From Bacillota bacterium (GTDB lineage Bacteria > Bacillota > Clostridia > Lachnospirales > Anaerotignaceae): a DNA stretch of 5,077 nucleotides. Below are positions 1 to 4,939 of this stretch, in pieces. The position numbers and the translations under genes are program-made. Every line of letters begins with the position of its first letter. Position 1 is the first letter of the stretch. Where the stretch lies: the NCBI GenBank assembly GCA_030526765.1, contig JAUNCB010000119.1:1-5077 (forward strand). Direction: 5' to 3'. The notes under the pieces are model-generated. The model searched no databases and was not told where the DNA came from. It saw nothing but the letters and a program-made list of their open reading frames with translations.

Positions 1-1159
1 CATTTTTCACTTCTTCCTTTTTCAGCCCCATAGCAAAGGCCTGAGAGGGTTCAAAACGGTCTTTTTTCAGTGTGCCCAGCATCCATCCTGTTCTGAGGAC
101 ACGCAGCTTATCCAGCTTTGGTGTTCCCTCGGGCAGAAGATACAGCCCGTCACCGTAAATTTTGTAAATGCCCTTGGGCAACTCCTTCAGCACATCCTTT
201 GCAAAATCCCCAAAGGCTTCCATCTGCTTTGTCCATTTCCCCTCTTCCGCAGGAACTGCTTTTGTATCGCTTTCTTCCTTCTTTCTGAGCAGGGCAAGAA
301 AATGTCCTTCCCCCTTCAGCTTGTGGGGGTACAGTCTGGCACAGGCTTCAAAGGGAGGAAGCCCTGCCGCAAAGCCATGCTTCTTCTCGATGGGCACCAG
401 CTCAAATTCCGAATGCCGCTCCAGAAAATCCCCGATGCTCTTTTCGTTTTCCTCAGGGGAGAAGGTACAGGTGGAATACAGGAGCATCCCGCCTGCCTTC
501 AGCATAGGCGCACAGGCCTCCAGAATCTTCGCCTGCTCTGTCTGGCAGAATTCCAGCATCTTTTCGTCCCAGCTTTTCACCATATCCGGCTCCTTGCGGA
601 ACATTCCCTCGCCGCTGCAGGGGGCATCCACCAGAATCTTATCAAAAAACTGCGGCAGCCTGTCTGCAATCTTATCCGGTGTTTCACTCATCACGACGGC
701 ATTGCGAATGCCCATCAGCTCCACATTTTTCAGCAGGGTCTTGGCTCTGCCCGCACTGATATCATTGGCGACCAGAAGGCCTGTCCCTTTCAGCCTTGCT
801 GCCAACTGGGTGGTTTTCCCGCCGGGGGCAGCACAAAGATCCAGCACCCTGTCCCCTTCTGCAATGGGCAGTGTTGCCGCAGGGCTCATGGCACTGGGCT
901 CCTGCAGATAATACAGCCCTGCATGATAATAGGGATGCTTCGCAGGGCGCACCTCTCCTTCATAATAAAAGCCGCTGTCACACCAGGGCACATTGGTCAG
1001 TGTAAAATCCGCTTTTTCCCTTAATGCCTCAGAACCGATTTTCAGCGTATTGGCTCTGAGGCCGTAAAACCGCCCCTCAGCAAAGGATGCCATATATTCC
1101 TCATATTCCGCCCCCAGAAGGACTTTCATTTTTTCCGTATATTTCAAAGGCAGGTTCAT
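1..1159 (-). CDS. RsmF/NOL1-NOP2-Sun family rRNA cytosine-C5 methyltransferase, 3' end outside window
   Basis: By family, a SAM-dependent enzyme that makes 5-methylcytosine in rRNA, most likely 16S, in the cytoplasm. The reading frame opens at ATG 1159, preceded by AGGAGGAA (rc of 1164-1171), and stays open for 386 codons to the left edge. A more upstream ATG at 1164 meets a stop after two codons. Visible motifs: SAM-binding motif I DLCAAPGGKTT (residues 107-117); VDAPCSGEGMFRK (177-189) with the PC-motif cysteine C181; YSTCTFSPEENE (228-239) with C231 in the TC motif. In this family the TC cysteine attacks the base and the PC cysteine assists product release. Residues 1-100 form an N-terminal region with LQEPSAM just before the fold. 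The segment from about 300 onward resembles the start of the RsmF-type C-terminal region (GIYKIYGDGLYLLP). Family members are about 450-480 residues, so roughly the last 70 are missing here. RsmF is likelier than RsmB because no N-terminal NusB-like domain is present. The exact target base cannot be read from sequence. Confidence 0.93.
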   Translation of the reverse strand, partial: MNLPLKYTEKMKVLLGAEYEEYMASFAEGRFYGLRANTLKIGSEALREKADFTLTNVPWCDSGFYYEGEVRPAKHPYYHAGLYYLQEPSAMSPAATLPIAEGDRVLDLCAAPGGKTTQLAARLKGTGLLVANDISAGRAKTLLKNVELMGIRNAVVMSETPDKIADRLPQFFDKILVDAPCSGEGMFRKEPDMVKSWDEKMLEFCQTEQAKILEACAPMLKAGGMLLYSTCTFSPEENEKSIGDFLERHSEFELVPIEKKHGFAAGLPPFEACARLYPHKLKGEGHFLALLRKKEESDTKAVPAEEGKWTKQMEAFGDFAKDVLKELPKGIYKIYGDGLYLLPEGTPKLDKLRVLRTGWMLGTLKKDRFEPSQAFAMGLKKEEVKN

Positions 1160-1193
1160 ACCATTCCTCCTATCTTCCCGTTCTCTGCTTTTC

Positions 1194-1222
1194 ATAATAC
1201 AGAAGCAGACGGCGGTTTACAA
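1194..1222 (-). promoter_or_regulatory. Sigma-A-type promoter for the rRNA methyltransferase gene
   Basis: Read on the minus strand: -35 TTGTAA (rc of 1217-1222), a 17-base spacer, and -10 TATTAT (rc of 1194-1199, 5 of 6 consensus matches). It lies about 35 bases upstream of the methyltransferase start codon, which allows a short leader carrying the AGGAGG site. The -35 overlaps the left arm of an inverted repeat (1211-1254). Prediction only; no transcript data. Confidence 0.6.
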
Positions 1223-1254
1223 GGCAATTTTCTTTTTTCTCTTTACAAACCGCC
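1211..1254. repeat. Inverted repeat GGCGGTTT...AAACCGCC between divergent promoters
   Basis: GGCGGTTT (1211-1218) and AAACCGCC (1247-1254) are perfect 8-base inverted arms separated by 28 bases. The spacer is pyrimidine-rich on the plus strand. Each arm overlaps the predicted -35 hexamer of one divergent promoter, and TTTACAA occurs as a direct copy in both places (1216-1222 and 1242-1248). It could be an operator for coordinated control or chance. No T-rich tail follows either side in a position where a gene ends, so it does not look like a terminator. Confidence 0.45.
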
Positions 1255-1271
1255 TGCCTTCATACTAAGAT
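1242..1271 (+). promoter_or_regulatory. Candidate promoter for the flavin reductase-like gene
   Basis: TTTACA (1242-1247, 5 of 6 matches to TTGACA), an 18-base spacer, and TAAGAT (1266-1271, 4 of 6 matches). Initiation would fall near 1278, leaving a leader of about 40 bases before ATG 1317. The weaker -10 makes this call tentative. Confidence 0.4.
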
Positions 1272-1316
1272 AAATGGACTGAGAAAACACACGCACCCAT
1301 GAAAGGAGAATTTCAG

Positions 1317-2001
1317 ATGGGAAAAGATATATGGAAACCCGGAACCGTCATTTATCCCGTTCCTGCCGTAATGGTATCCTGCGGCGATATGGAGCATAAA
1401 AATATCATCACTGTGGCATGGACAGGCACTATCAACTCCGACCCCGCCATGACCTATGTATCCATCCGACCCAGCCGTCATTCCTACGATATCATCAAGG
1501 AAAAGGGCGAATTCGTCATCAATCTGGTAACGGAAAAGCTTGCCTATGCCTGCGATTTCTGCGGTGTGCGCAGCGGCAGAGATATGGATAAATTCGAGGT
1601 GATGCATCTGACCGCAAAAAAAGGCGAAAAGGTAGATGCCCCCATCATCTACGAAAGCCCTGTGAATATCGAATGTAAGGTAAAGCAGATCATCCCTCTG
1701 GGTACCCATGATATGTTCCTTGCCGAGGTGGTTTCCGTACAGGTCAGCGATGAATTTCTGGACGAAACGGGAAAATTCCACTTTGATAAGGCAAAGCCCA
1801 TCTGCTATTCCCACGGTGCCTATTACGGTCTGGGGAAAAAACTGGGCACCTTCGGATACAGCGTGAAAAAAACGGCGGCGGAAAAAGACGGACAGAGGAA
1901 AACAAGGAAAAGCAGCAGGCGGAAGCCTGCTTTACGCCAAGGCTGCAAAAAAAGACGCATCCAAAAAAACCTCTTCCAAAAAGAAAGCAAAGAAGAAATA
2001 A
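1317..2001 (+). CDS. Flavin reductase-like (flavoredoxin) protein with a frameshifted C-terminal tail
   Basis: Resembles FMN-binding flavin reductase-like proteins (flavoredoxin type), cytoplasmic redox proteins. The fold covers residues 1 to about 187: WKPGTVIYPVPAVMVSCG (6-23), ITVAWTGTINSDPAMTYVSIR (31-51, the expected flavin-binding strand-loop region), the cysteine-containing segment YACDFCGVRSGRDMDKFE (77-94), and the terminal YSHGAYYGLGKKLGTFGYSVKK (164-185). ATG 1317 is chosen because AAAGGAGAA (1302-1310) sits correctly in front of it; ATG 1299 lies against that ribosome binding site. After about residue 190 the original frame loses any sensible end: it runs antisense through the next gene to a stop at 2691-2693. 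A Lys/Ala/Ser-rich tail (AAKKDASKKTSSKKKAKKK) ending in TAA at 1999-2001, just before a hairpin, is in another frame. So one net +1 indel, or two single-base losses, separates fold and tail. The catalytic fold is intact, so the product may still work. Physiological partner unknown. Confidence 0.8.
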
Positions 2002-2002
2002 A

Positions 2003-2037
2003 AATGACCCTCCGATTTTTCCCATCGGAGGGTCATT
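2003..2037. terminator. Hairpin terminator shared by convergent genes
   Basis: Perfect 14-base stem AATGACCCTCCGAT (2003-2016) and ATCGGAGGGTCATT (2024-2037) with a 7-base loop TTTTCCC. It begins one base after the presumed stop of the flavin reductase tail and lies 6 bases beyond the stop of the minus-strand membrane protein gene. On the minus strand the stem is followed by TTTTATTTCTT, a good U-tract, so it should terminate that operon well. On the plus strand the tail is ATTCTGCTCTT, so termination of the flavin reductase transcript is probably weaker. Confidence 0.85.
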
Positions 2038-2043
2038 CTGCTC

Positions 2044-2802
2044 TTACGCAATATGTTCCTTTTCGATTTCTTCTTCGGAATCCGCTGCCTGCGGCTCTTC
2101 CACCTCTGCAGCGGCTTCTGTTTCTTCCATCGCAGCATCCGTCTGCTCTTCCGCCGCTTCCATCTCTTCCAGTGCCGCCTCTACCAGCTCTTCCACATTG
2201 CCTTCCGCAAATTCGGCCTCTTCCACCAAAACGGCTTCCGCATCCTCTGCATCCATTGCTTCCTCTTCCATTTCCTCAGCCAACTCTTCTGCTTCTTTTC
2301 TTTCCTGTTCCTTCTGCAGAATATCCTTGCCCACCAGAAACAGCAGAATCGCAACCACTGCCGTCGGGATCACTGTCAGAAGCACCTGCACCCAGTAGAA
2401 CTGCTCGCCCCAGCGGAAGAAGGGCAGCAGCACGCCATAGATCAGCGTATACAGAGAGGTCAGCAGGATCACCACAGCCAGAAGGGTTTTTCTGCCTTCA
2501 AAATTCTTCAGCGGATCATCCTTGCAGAACGCCACTGCTTTTTCAAAGAAAATCTGATCCTCTTCTTCTCTGCACTCCTCCGACAGCCTTGCAATACGGA
2601 AGGTGTCAAAAAAGCTGTAAAACCACAGCACGGGAAGCAAAAACGCAAGAAACTTCCAGCCAATGGTCATGGTCAGCCCTGTCAGTGCCGTGAAAATGGC
2701 CATCACGATGGCGCCCTTTTTCATCATACCAAAAAACATATAGCCTGCACCGGGCCAGATGGCACAGAGAAAGGTCAGTATTTTTTGTTTATCCCAGTTC
2801 AA
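2044..2802 (-). CDS. TM2-like integral membrane protein with a long acidic Glu/Ala-rich tail
   Basis: 252 residues, function unknown. The start is TTG 2802, giving MNWDKQK; AAGGAGG (rc of 2811-2817) is 8 bases upstream and no ATG is nearby. The N-terminal part resembles TM2-like small membrane domains: a hydrophobic segment with WPGAGYMFFGMMKKG (16-30), then a hydrophobic stretch (31-65) ending FLLPVLWFYSFFDTFRIARL, where the aromatic FYSFFD is typical of these proteins. A charged linker (74-105) follows, then two more membrane segments at about 107-128 and 135-158. From about residue 165 to the end the sequence is almost entirely Glu, Ala, Asp and Met, strongly acidic, probably cytoplasmic and disordered or helical. 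It is the last gene of a three-gene operon; its ribosome binding site overlaps the stop codon of the phosphoesterase gene, implying translational coupling. A link to alarmone signalling is suggested only by position. Confidence 0.85.
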   Translation of the reverse strand: MNWDKQKILTFLCAIWPGAGYMFFGMMKKGAIVMAIFTALTGLTMTIGWKFLAFLLPVLWFYSFFDTFRIARLSEECREEEDQIFFEKAVAFCKDDPLKNFEGRKTLLAVVILLTSLYTLIYGVLLPFFRWGEQFYWVQVLLTVIPTAVVAILLFLVGKDILQKEQERKEAEELAEEMEEEAMDAEDAEAVLVEEAEFAEGNVEELVEAALEEMEAAEEQTDAAMEETEAAAEVEEPQAADSEEEIEKEHIA

Positions 2803-2815
2803 TCTCTTTCCCTCC

Positions 2816-3505
2816 TTACAGAATCCGCTTCGGGCAGAAATCCAGATAATCTGCCGCCGTCAGCAGATATTCCACGCCGTCCCGCTCTCCCTGAAAGCCC
2901 CTTGCATGGCTTTCCGCACCATGGAGGTGTCCGTAAACCACCTTCTTCACAGGATATTCCTGAAACAATGCCGTAAAGGCAGAGTCCTCCATCCTGTCAT
3001 TCATGGGCGGAAAATGCATCATCAGAATGATCTGCTCCGCCCCCTTTTTCATGGCTGCATCCAGAGACAGCCGCAGTCGGATCTGTTCTCTTTCGTATAT
3101 CTTTCTATCCTGCTCCGTAAACTGCCTGTCATTGGGACAAAGCCATCCGCGGCTGCCGCAGATCGCCCAGTCCTCATAGCAGTCATCATCATTTTTCAGA
3201 AAACGCATCCCGGGATAACGGGCCTCCAGCTTAGAGGAGGATTTCCACCAGTAATCGTGGTTGCCTCCCAGCAGGATCTTCCGCCCCGGCAGGCCATAGA
3301 TCACATCCAGATCCGCTGCCGCATCCTCCATCCGCATCCCCCAGGAAAGATCGCCGGGCAGAAGCACTGTATCCTCTTCTCCTACGACCTGCTTCCAGTT
3401 TTCGATGATGCGCTCGCTGTGATTCTTCCAGTTTTCTCCGAAAATATCCATGGGCTTGTCAGCCGCAAAGGAAAAATGCAGATCTGCAATGGCAAACAAT
3501 CCCAT
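2816..3505 (-). CDS. Metallophosphoesterase (calcineurin-like) family protein
   Basis: A 229-residue cytoplasmic hydrolase of the metallophosphoesterase superfamily, which cleaves phosphomono- or diesters with a two-metal centre. The full ligand set is visible: ADLH (D8, H10), PGDLSWG (D52), GGNHDYWW (N82, H83, D84), MHFPP (H164) and YGHLHG (H193, H195). Length is normal for the single-domain form and no signal peptide is seen. The start is ATG 3505 with AAGGAGGAA just upstream, abutting the stop of the alarmone synthetase gene. It sits between relQ and a membrane protein gene with 14- and 13-base gaps, so the three are almost certainly cotranscribed. The substrate is unknown. A role in degrading a nucleotide or alarmone is tempting from context but not shown by the sequence. 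Confidence 0.93.
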   Translation of the reverse strand: MGLFAIADLHFSFAADKPMDIFGENWKNHSERIIENWKQVVGEEDTVLLPGDLSWGMRMEDAAADLDVIYGLPGRKILLGGNHDYWWKSSSKLEARYPGMRFLKNDDDCYEDWAICGSRGWLCPNDRQFTEQDRKIYEREQIRLRLSLDAAMKKGAEQIILMMHFPPMNDRMEDSAFTALFQEYPVKKVVYGHLHGAESHARGFQGERDGVEYLLTAADYLDFCPKRIL

Positions 3506-3519
3506 TCTTTTCCTCCTTT

Positions 3520-4311
3520 TTATACACGGTAAACCTCTACCAGAACATTCAGCTTTTCATTGAATTCCCGCAGACGGTCCATATCATTGCTGTTCCATAC
3601 ATCGGAGAATTCCCGATTGATGGAATCCATATCCTCCAGCTTCGCCACAAAATGCAGCTTCTGGATATTATCCAGAATATTGGAGGTCATATTTCTTCTG
3701 ATCTCATTGAGCCGCTGGGCATTGGTGATCTCACCACGAATGGTGGACATTTCCTGATCCAGATTAAACGCCGCCTCCGCACAGTTGAGCAGCCTGTCCT
3801 GCAGCTCCTGAGGGATATTGCCGCTGTATTTATAGCGCAGGGAATGCTCCGCCGTTGCCCAGAAATTCATGGCATTGGTGCGGATCTGAATCTCCGCAAA
3901 AATATCCTTGGGTCCTCTTGCGGTGCTTAAGGGATATTTTATGATGATATGATAGCTGCGGTAGCCGCTGGCTTTGGTATTGGTTATGTAGTCCTTTTCC
4001 TGCACGATGGTCATATCCGTGCGCACCCGCACCATATCCACCACCTTCTGAATATCCTCTACGAACTGACAGAGGATACGGATCCCCGCAATATCCTCGA
4101 TCTCCTTTTCGATATTCTCCGGCGCAATATGCTTTCTGCCCGCCTTATCCAGTATGCTGGCAGGGGTTTTCAGCCTGCCGGAAACGGAGTCAATGGGAGA
4201 ATAAATGCCCAGATGGCGACATTCCTTATCCAGATTATTAAATTTTAAAAGAAGTTCTTCCACTGCCTGCTCATAAGGATAAAGCAGTTCCTTCCAGTTT
4301 ATGATTTCCAA
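3520..4311 (-). CDS. relQ: Small alarmone synthetase, RelQ/YjbM-type GTP pyrophosphokinase
   Basis: Transfers pyrophosphate from ATP to GDP or GTP, making (p)ppGpp, the stringent-response alarmone. TTG 4311 is chosen: AGAAGGAGGAA lies in front with a 7-base gap, and the resulting N-terminus (MEIINWKELLYPYEQAVEEL) aligns with the start of B. subtilis YjbM as I recall it. The longer frame from ATG 4461 has no ribosome binding site and an unrelated 50-residue extension. Synthetase motifs: SPIDSVSGRLKTPASILDKAGRK (38-60, substrate-binding Arg/Lys), EDIAGIRILCQFVED (72-86, metal-binding D73), SGYRSYHIIIKYPL (115-128), and EIQIRTNAMNFWATAEHSLRYKYSGNIP (140-167, catalytic E140). There is no HD hydrolase domain and no TGS/ACT region, so this is a synthetase-only enzyme. 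At 263 residues it is about 50 longer than YjbM (211); the charged extension (about 205-263, LEDMDSINREFSDVWN) is an extra feature. First gene of the operon with the phosphoesterase and the membrane protein. Confidence 0.93.
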   Translation of the reverse strand: MEIINWKELLYPYEQAVEELLLKFNNLDKECRHLGIYSPIDSVSGRLKTPASILDKAGRKHIAPENIEKEIEDIAGIRILCQFVEDIQKVVDMVRVRTDMTIVQEKDYITNTKASGYRSYHIIIKYPLSTARGPKDIFAEIQIRTNAMNFWATAEHSLRYKYSGNIPQELQDRLLNCAEAAFNLDQEMSTIRGEITNAQRLNEIRRNMTSNILDNIQKLHFVAKLEDMDSINREFSDVWNSNDMDRLREFNEKLNVLVEVYRV

Positions 4312-4318
4312 AAGGGTT

Positions 4319-4324
4319 CCTCCT
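4319..4324 (-). promoter_or_regulatory. Ribosome binding site that fixes the TTG start of relQ
   Basis: On the minus strand AGGAGG (rc of 4319-4324), within AGAAGGAGGAA, stands 7 bases before TTG 4311. No other start codon in this frame has comparable spacing, so it excludes the upstream ATG codons at 4461, 4446 and 4356. Confidence 0.85.
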
Positions 4325-4354
4325 TCTGACAAATTGCCATATGATTTCATTTTC

Positions 4355-4384
4355 ATTGTACTATAGAATCTACTTGCCGCGCAA
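4355..4384 (-). promoter_or_regulatory. Candidate promoter for the relQ operon
   Basis: Minus-strand -10 TACAAT (rc of 4355-4360, 5 of 6 matches) with TTGCGC (rc of 4379-4384, 3 of 6 matches) 18 bases upstream. Initiation near 4348 would leave a leader of about 35 bases. The -35 is poor, so an activator or a different promoter further upstream is possible. The overlapping TATAGT (rc of 4360-4365) is an alternative -10. Confidence 0.35.
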
Positions 4385-4444
4385 CGGAATATTCCATGAA
4401 AATTCATAAAAAAACCCTGTTTTTCGGCAATTTTTTCATATTTC

Positions 4445-4477
4445 ATACAAAACCGGAGCATATCTATACAAAACCGG
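4445..4477. repeat. Direct repeat ATACAAAACCGG, 21-base period
   Basis: ATACAAAACCGG occurs exactly at 4445-4456 and 4466-4477. The 21-base period is about two helical turns, so a protein could bind both copies on the same DNA face. They lie upstream of the relQ promoter candidate and about 50 bases upstream of the plus-strand DUF2325 promoter. A further shared word, CCCTGTTTTT, flanks the pair at 4414-4423 and 4483-4492. Function unknown; candidate regulator sites. Confidence 0.55.
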
Positions 4478-4527
4478 CTGGTCCCTGTTTTTGATAATCT
4501 TTTTCACATAATATTACTAGGAATTAC

Positions 4528-4556
4528 TTGACAGCCATATTCTATCGTGCTATGAT
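4528..4556 (+). promoter_or_regulatory. Strong sigma-A promoter with extended -10 for the DUF2325 gene
   Basis: TTGACA (4528-4533, perfect), a 17-base spacer, and TATGAT (4551-4556, 5 of 6 matches) preceded by TG at 4548-4549 (extended -10). Transcription should begin near 4563. An ATTACT word is repeated with a 10-base period (4513-4518, 4523-4528) at the upstream edge. Such a strong core promoter with a palindrome at the start site suggests control by repression. Confidence 0.85.
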
Positions 4557-4565
4557 TGAGTCACG

Positions 4566-4583
4566 AGTTAGTTCCAACTAACT
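4566..4583. promoter_or_regulatory. Palindromic operator candidate 1 (AGTTAGTTCCAACTAACT)
   Basis: Eight-base inverted arms AGTTAGTT and AACTAACT around a central CC. It lies 9 bases downstream of the -10 and overlaps or follows the expected transcription start, a position where a bound protein would block initiation or elongation. The GTTAG-N6-CTAAC core is shared with 4908-4923. Metalloregulators of the DtxR/MntR family bind palindromes of about this size, and DtxR/IdeR sites contain TTAG/CTAA halves, but the exact family is an inference. Confidence 0.65.
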
Positions 4584-4605
4584 TTCAGAAAAGGAGGTCA
4601 TCTGC

Positions 4606-4887
4606 ATGAGCGTAGTGATCGTCGGCGGACATGACAGAATGGTTCGTCAATACATGGATATCTGCAAAAAATACAAATGCAAGGGAAAAGTCTTCACCCA
4701 GCTCCCCGGCAATTTCAAAGGACAGATCGGTCAGGCAGATCTGATCATCCTTTTCACCAGCACCGTATCCCATATTATGGTACATGGCGCTGTACAAGAA
4801 GCAGAAAAAAACAATATCACCATTAAACGCAGCCACAGCAGTTCTTCTTCTGCGCTGAAGCGCATTCTTGGTCAGTATTGTGCGTAA
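4606..4887 (+). CDS. DUF2325 family small protein
   Basis: A 93-residue cytoplasmic protein that I recognise as DUF2325 type; molecular function not established. ATG 4606 is preceded by AAAGGAGGT with an 8-base gap. The N-terminus SVVIVGGHDRMVRQYMDIC (2-20) has a strand followed by a Gly-Gly turn, like the start of a Rossmann-like fold. Two cysteines (C20, C25) sit in DICKKYKCKGKVF, then the LIILFTSTVSHIMVHGAV segment (46-63) with H56 and H60, the RSHSSSSSAL motif (75-84) with H77, and a terminal C92. The conserved Cys and His residues could bind metal, an inference from composition only. It is the first gene behind the strong promoter and operator, followed 52 bases later by a DUF3793-like gene with a matching palindrome. 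From memory, such genes occur near iron-transport (feo) or flavodoxin genes in Clostridia; this should be checked. Confidence 0.85.
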   Translation: MSVVIVGGHDRMVRQYMDICKKYKCKGKVFTQLPGNFKGQIGQADLIILFTSTVSHIMVHGAVQEAEKNNITIKRSHSSSSSALKRILGQYCA

Positions 4888-4896
4888 ACATATTTT
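4868..4896 (+). promoter_or_regulatory. Weak candidate promoter for the DUF3793-like gene
   Basis: TTGGTC (4868-4873) and TATTTT (4891-4896) with a 17-base spacer, 3 of 6 and 4 of 6 consensus matches, overlapping the end of the DUF2325 gene. Its main support is geometry: the palindrome begins 11 bases after this -10, nearly as for the upstream gene (9-10 bases). It may not be functional; the gene could be read from the promoter at 4528. Confidence 0.3.
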
Positions 4897-4907
4897 TTTG
4901 ATTTCAA

Positions 4908-4923
4908 GTTAGCCTTGGCTAAC
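4908..4923. promoter_or_regulatory. Palindromic operator candidate 2 (GTTAGCCTTGGCTAAC)
   Basis: Perfect 7-base inverted arms GTTAGCC and GGCTAAC around TT. It shares GTTAG-N6-CTAAC and exact arm spacing with the palindrome at 4567-4582, though the inner bases differ. It ends 3 bases before the ribosome binding site (AAGGAGG, 4927-4933) of the next gene. In RNA it could form a short hairpin with a CUUG loop, so an RNA-level role near the ribosome binding site is an alternative to a DNA operator. Confidence 0.65.
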
Positions 4924-4939
4924 AAAAAGGAGGTATCTC

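Noticed and set aside
168..1024. Overlapping plus-strand reading frames of 247 and 240 residues
   Set aside because: They are antisense to the methyltransferase gene, whose conserved motifs are in the minus-strand frame, and they have no ribosome binding site or recognisable domain.
1211..1254. Inverted repeat as a rho-independent terminator
   Set aside because: No gene ends here, the loop is 28 bases, and no U-tract follows the stem; a regulatory role fits better.
1260..2025. Minus-strand frames antisense to the flavin reductase-like gene
   Set aside because: No family resemblance and no ribosome binding site; the plus strand carries the conserved flavin-binding fold.
1299..2693. 464-residue plus-strand reading frame continuing the flavin reductase gene
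   Set aside because: Only the first 190 or so codons resemble a protein family. Beyond 2001 it runs through the hairpin and antisense to the membrane protein gene, giving Pro/Leu/Ser-rich nonsense. The start at 1299 abuts the ribosome binding site for ATG 1317.
2053..3532. Long plus-strand frames opposite the membrane protein and phosphoesterase genes
   Set aside because: They are rich in His, Phe, Leu and Gln in the way typical of antisense frames, while the minus strand has complete metallophosphoesterase motifs and membrane segments.
4312..4461. Fifty-residue N-terminal extension of relQ from ATG 4461
   Set aside because: No ribosome binding site at the upstream ATG codons, no similarity to RelQ N-termini, and the extension would contain the operon's likely promoter. 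TTG 4311 has an excellent ribosome binding site.
4585..4836. 83-residue minus-strand frame opposite the DUF2325 gene
   Set aside because: Antisense to a recognisable protein and without its own initiation signals.
4859..4899. Possible terminator after the DUF2325 gene (GCGCA...TGCGT followed by T7)
   Set aside because: The stem is only about five pairs with a 16-base loop, too weak to call despite the seven-T run at 4893-4899.
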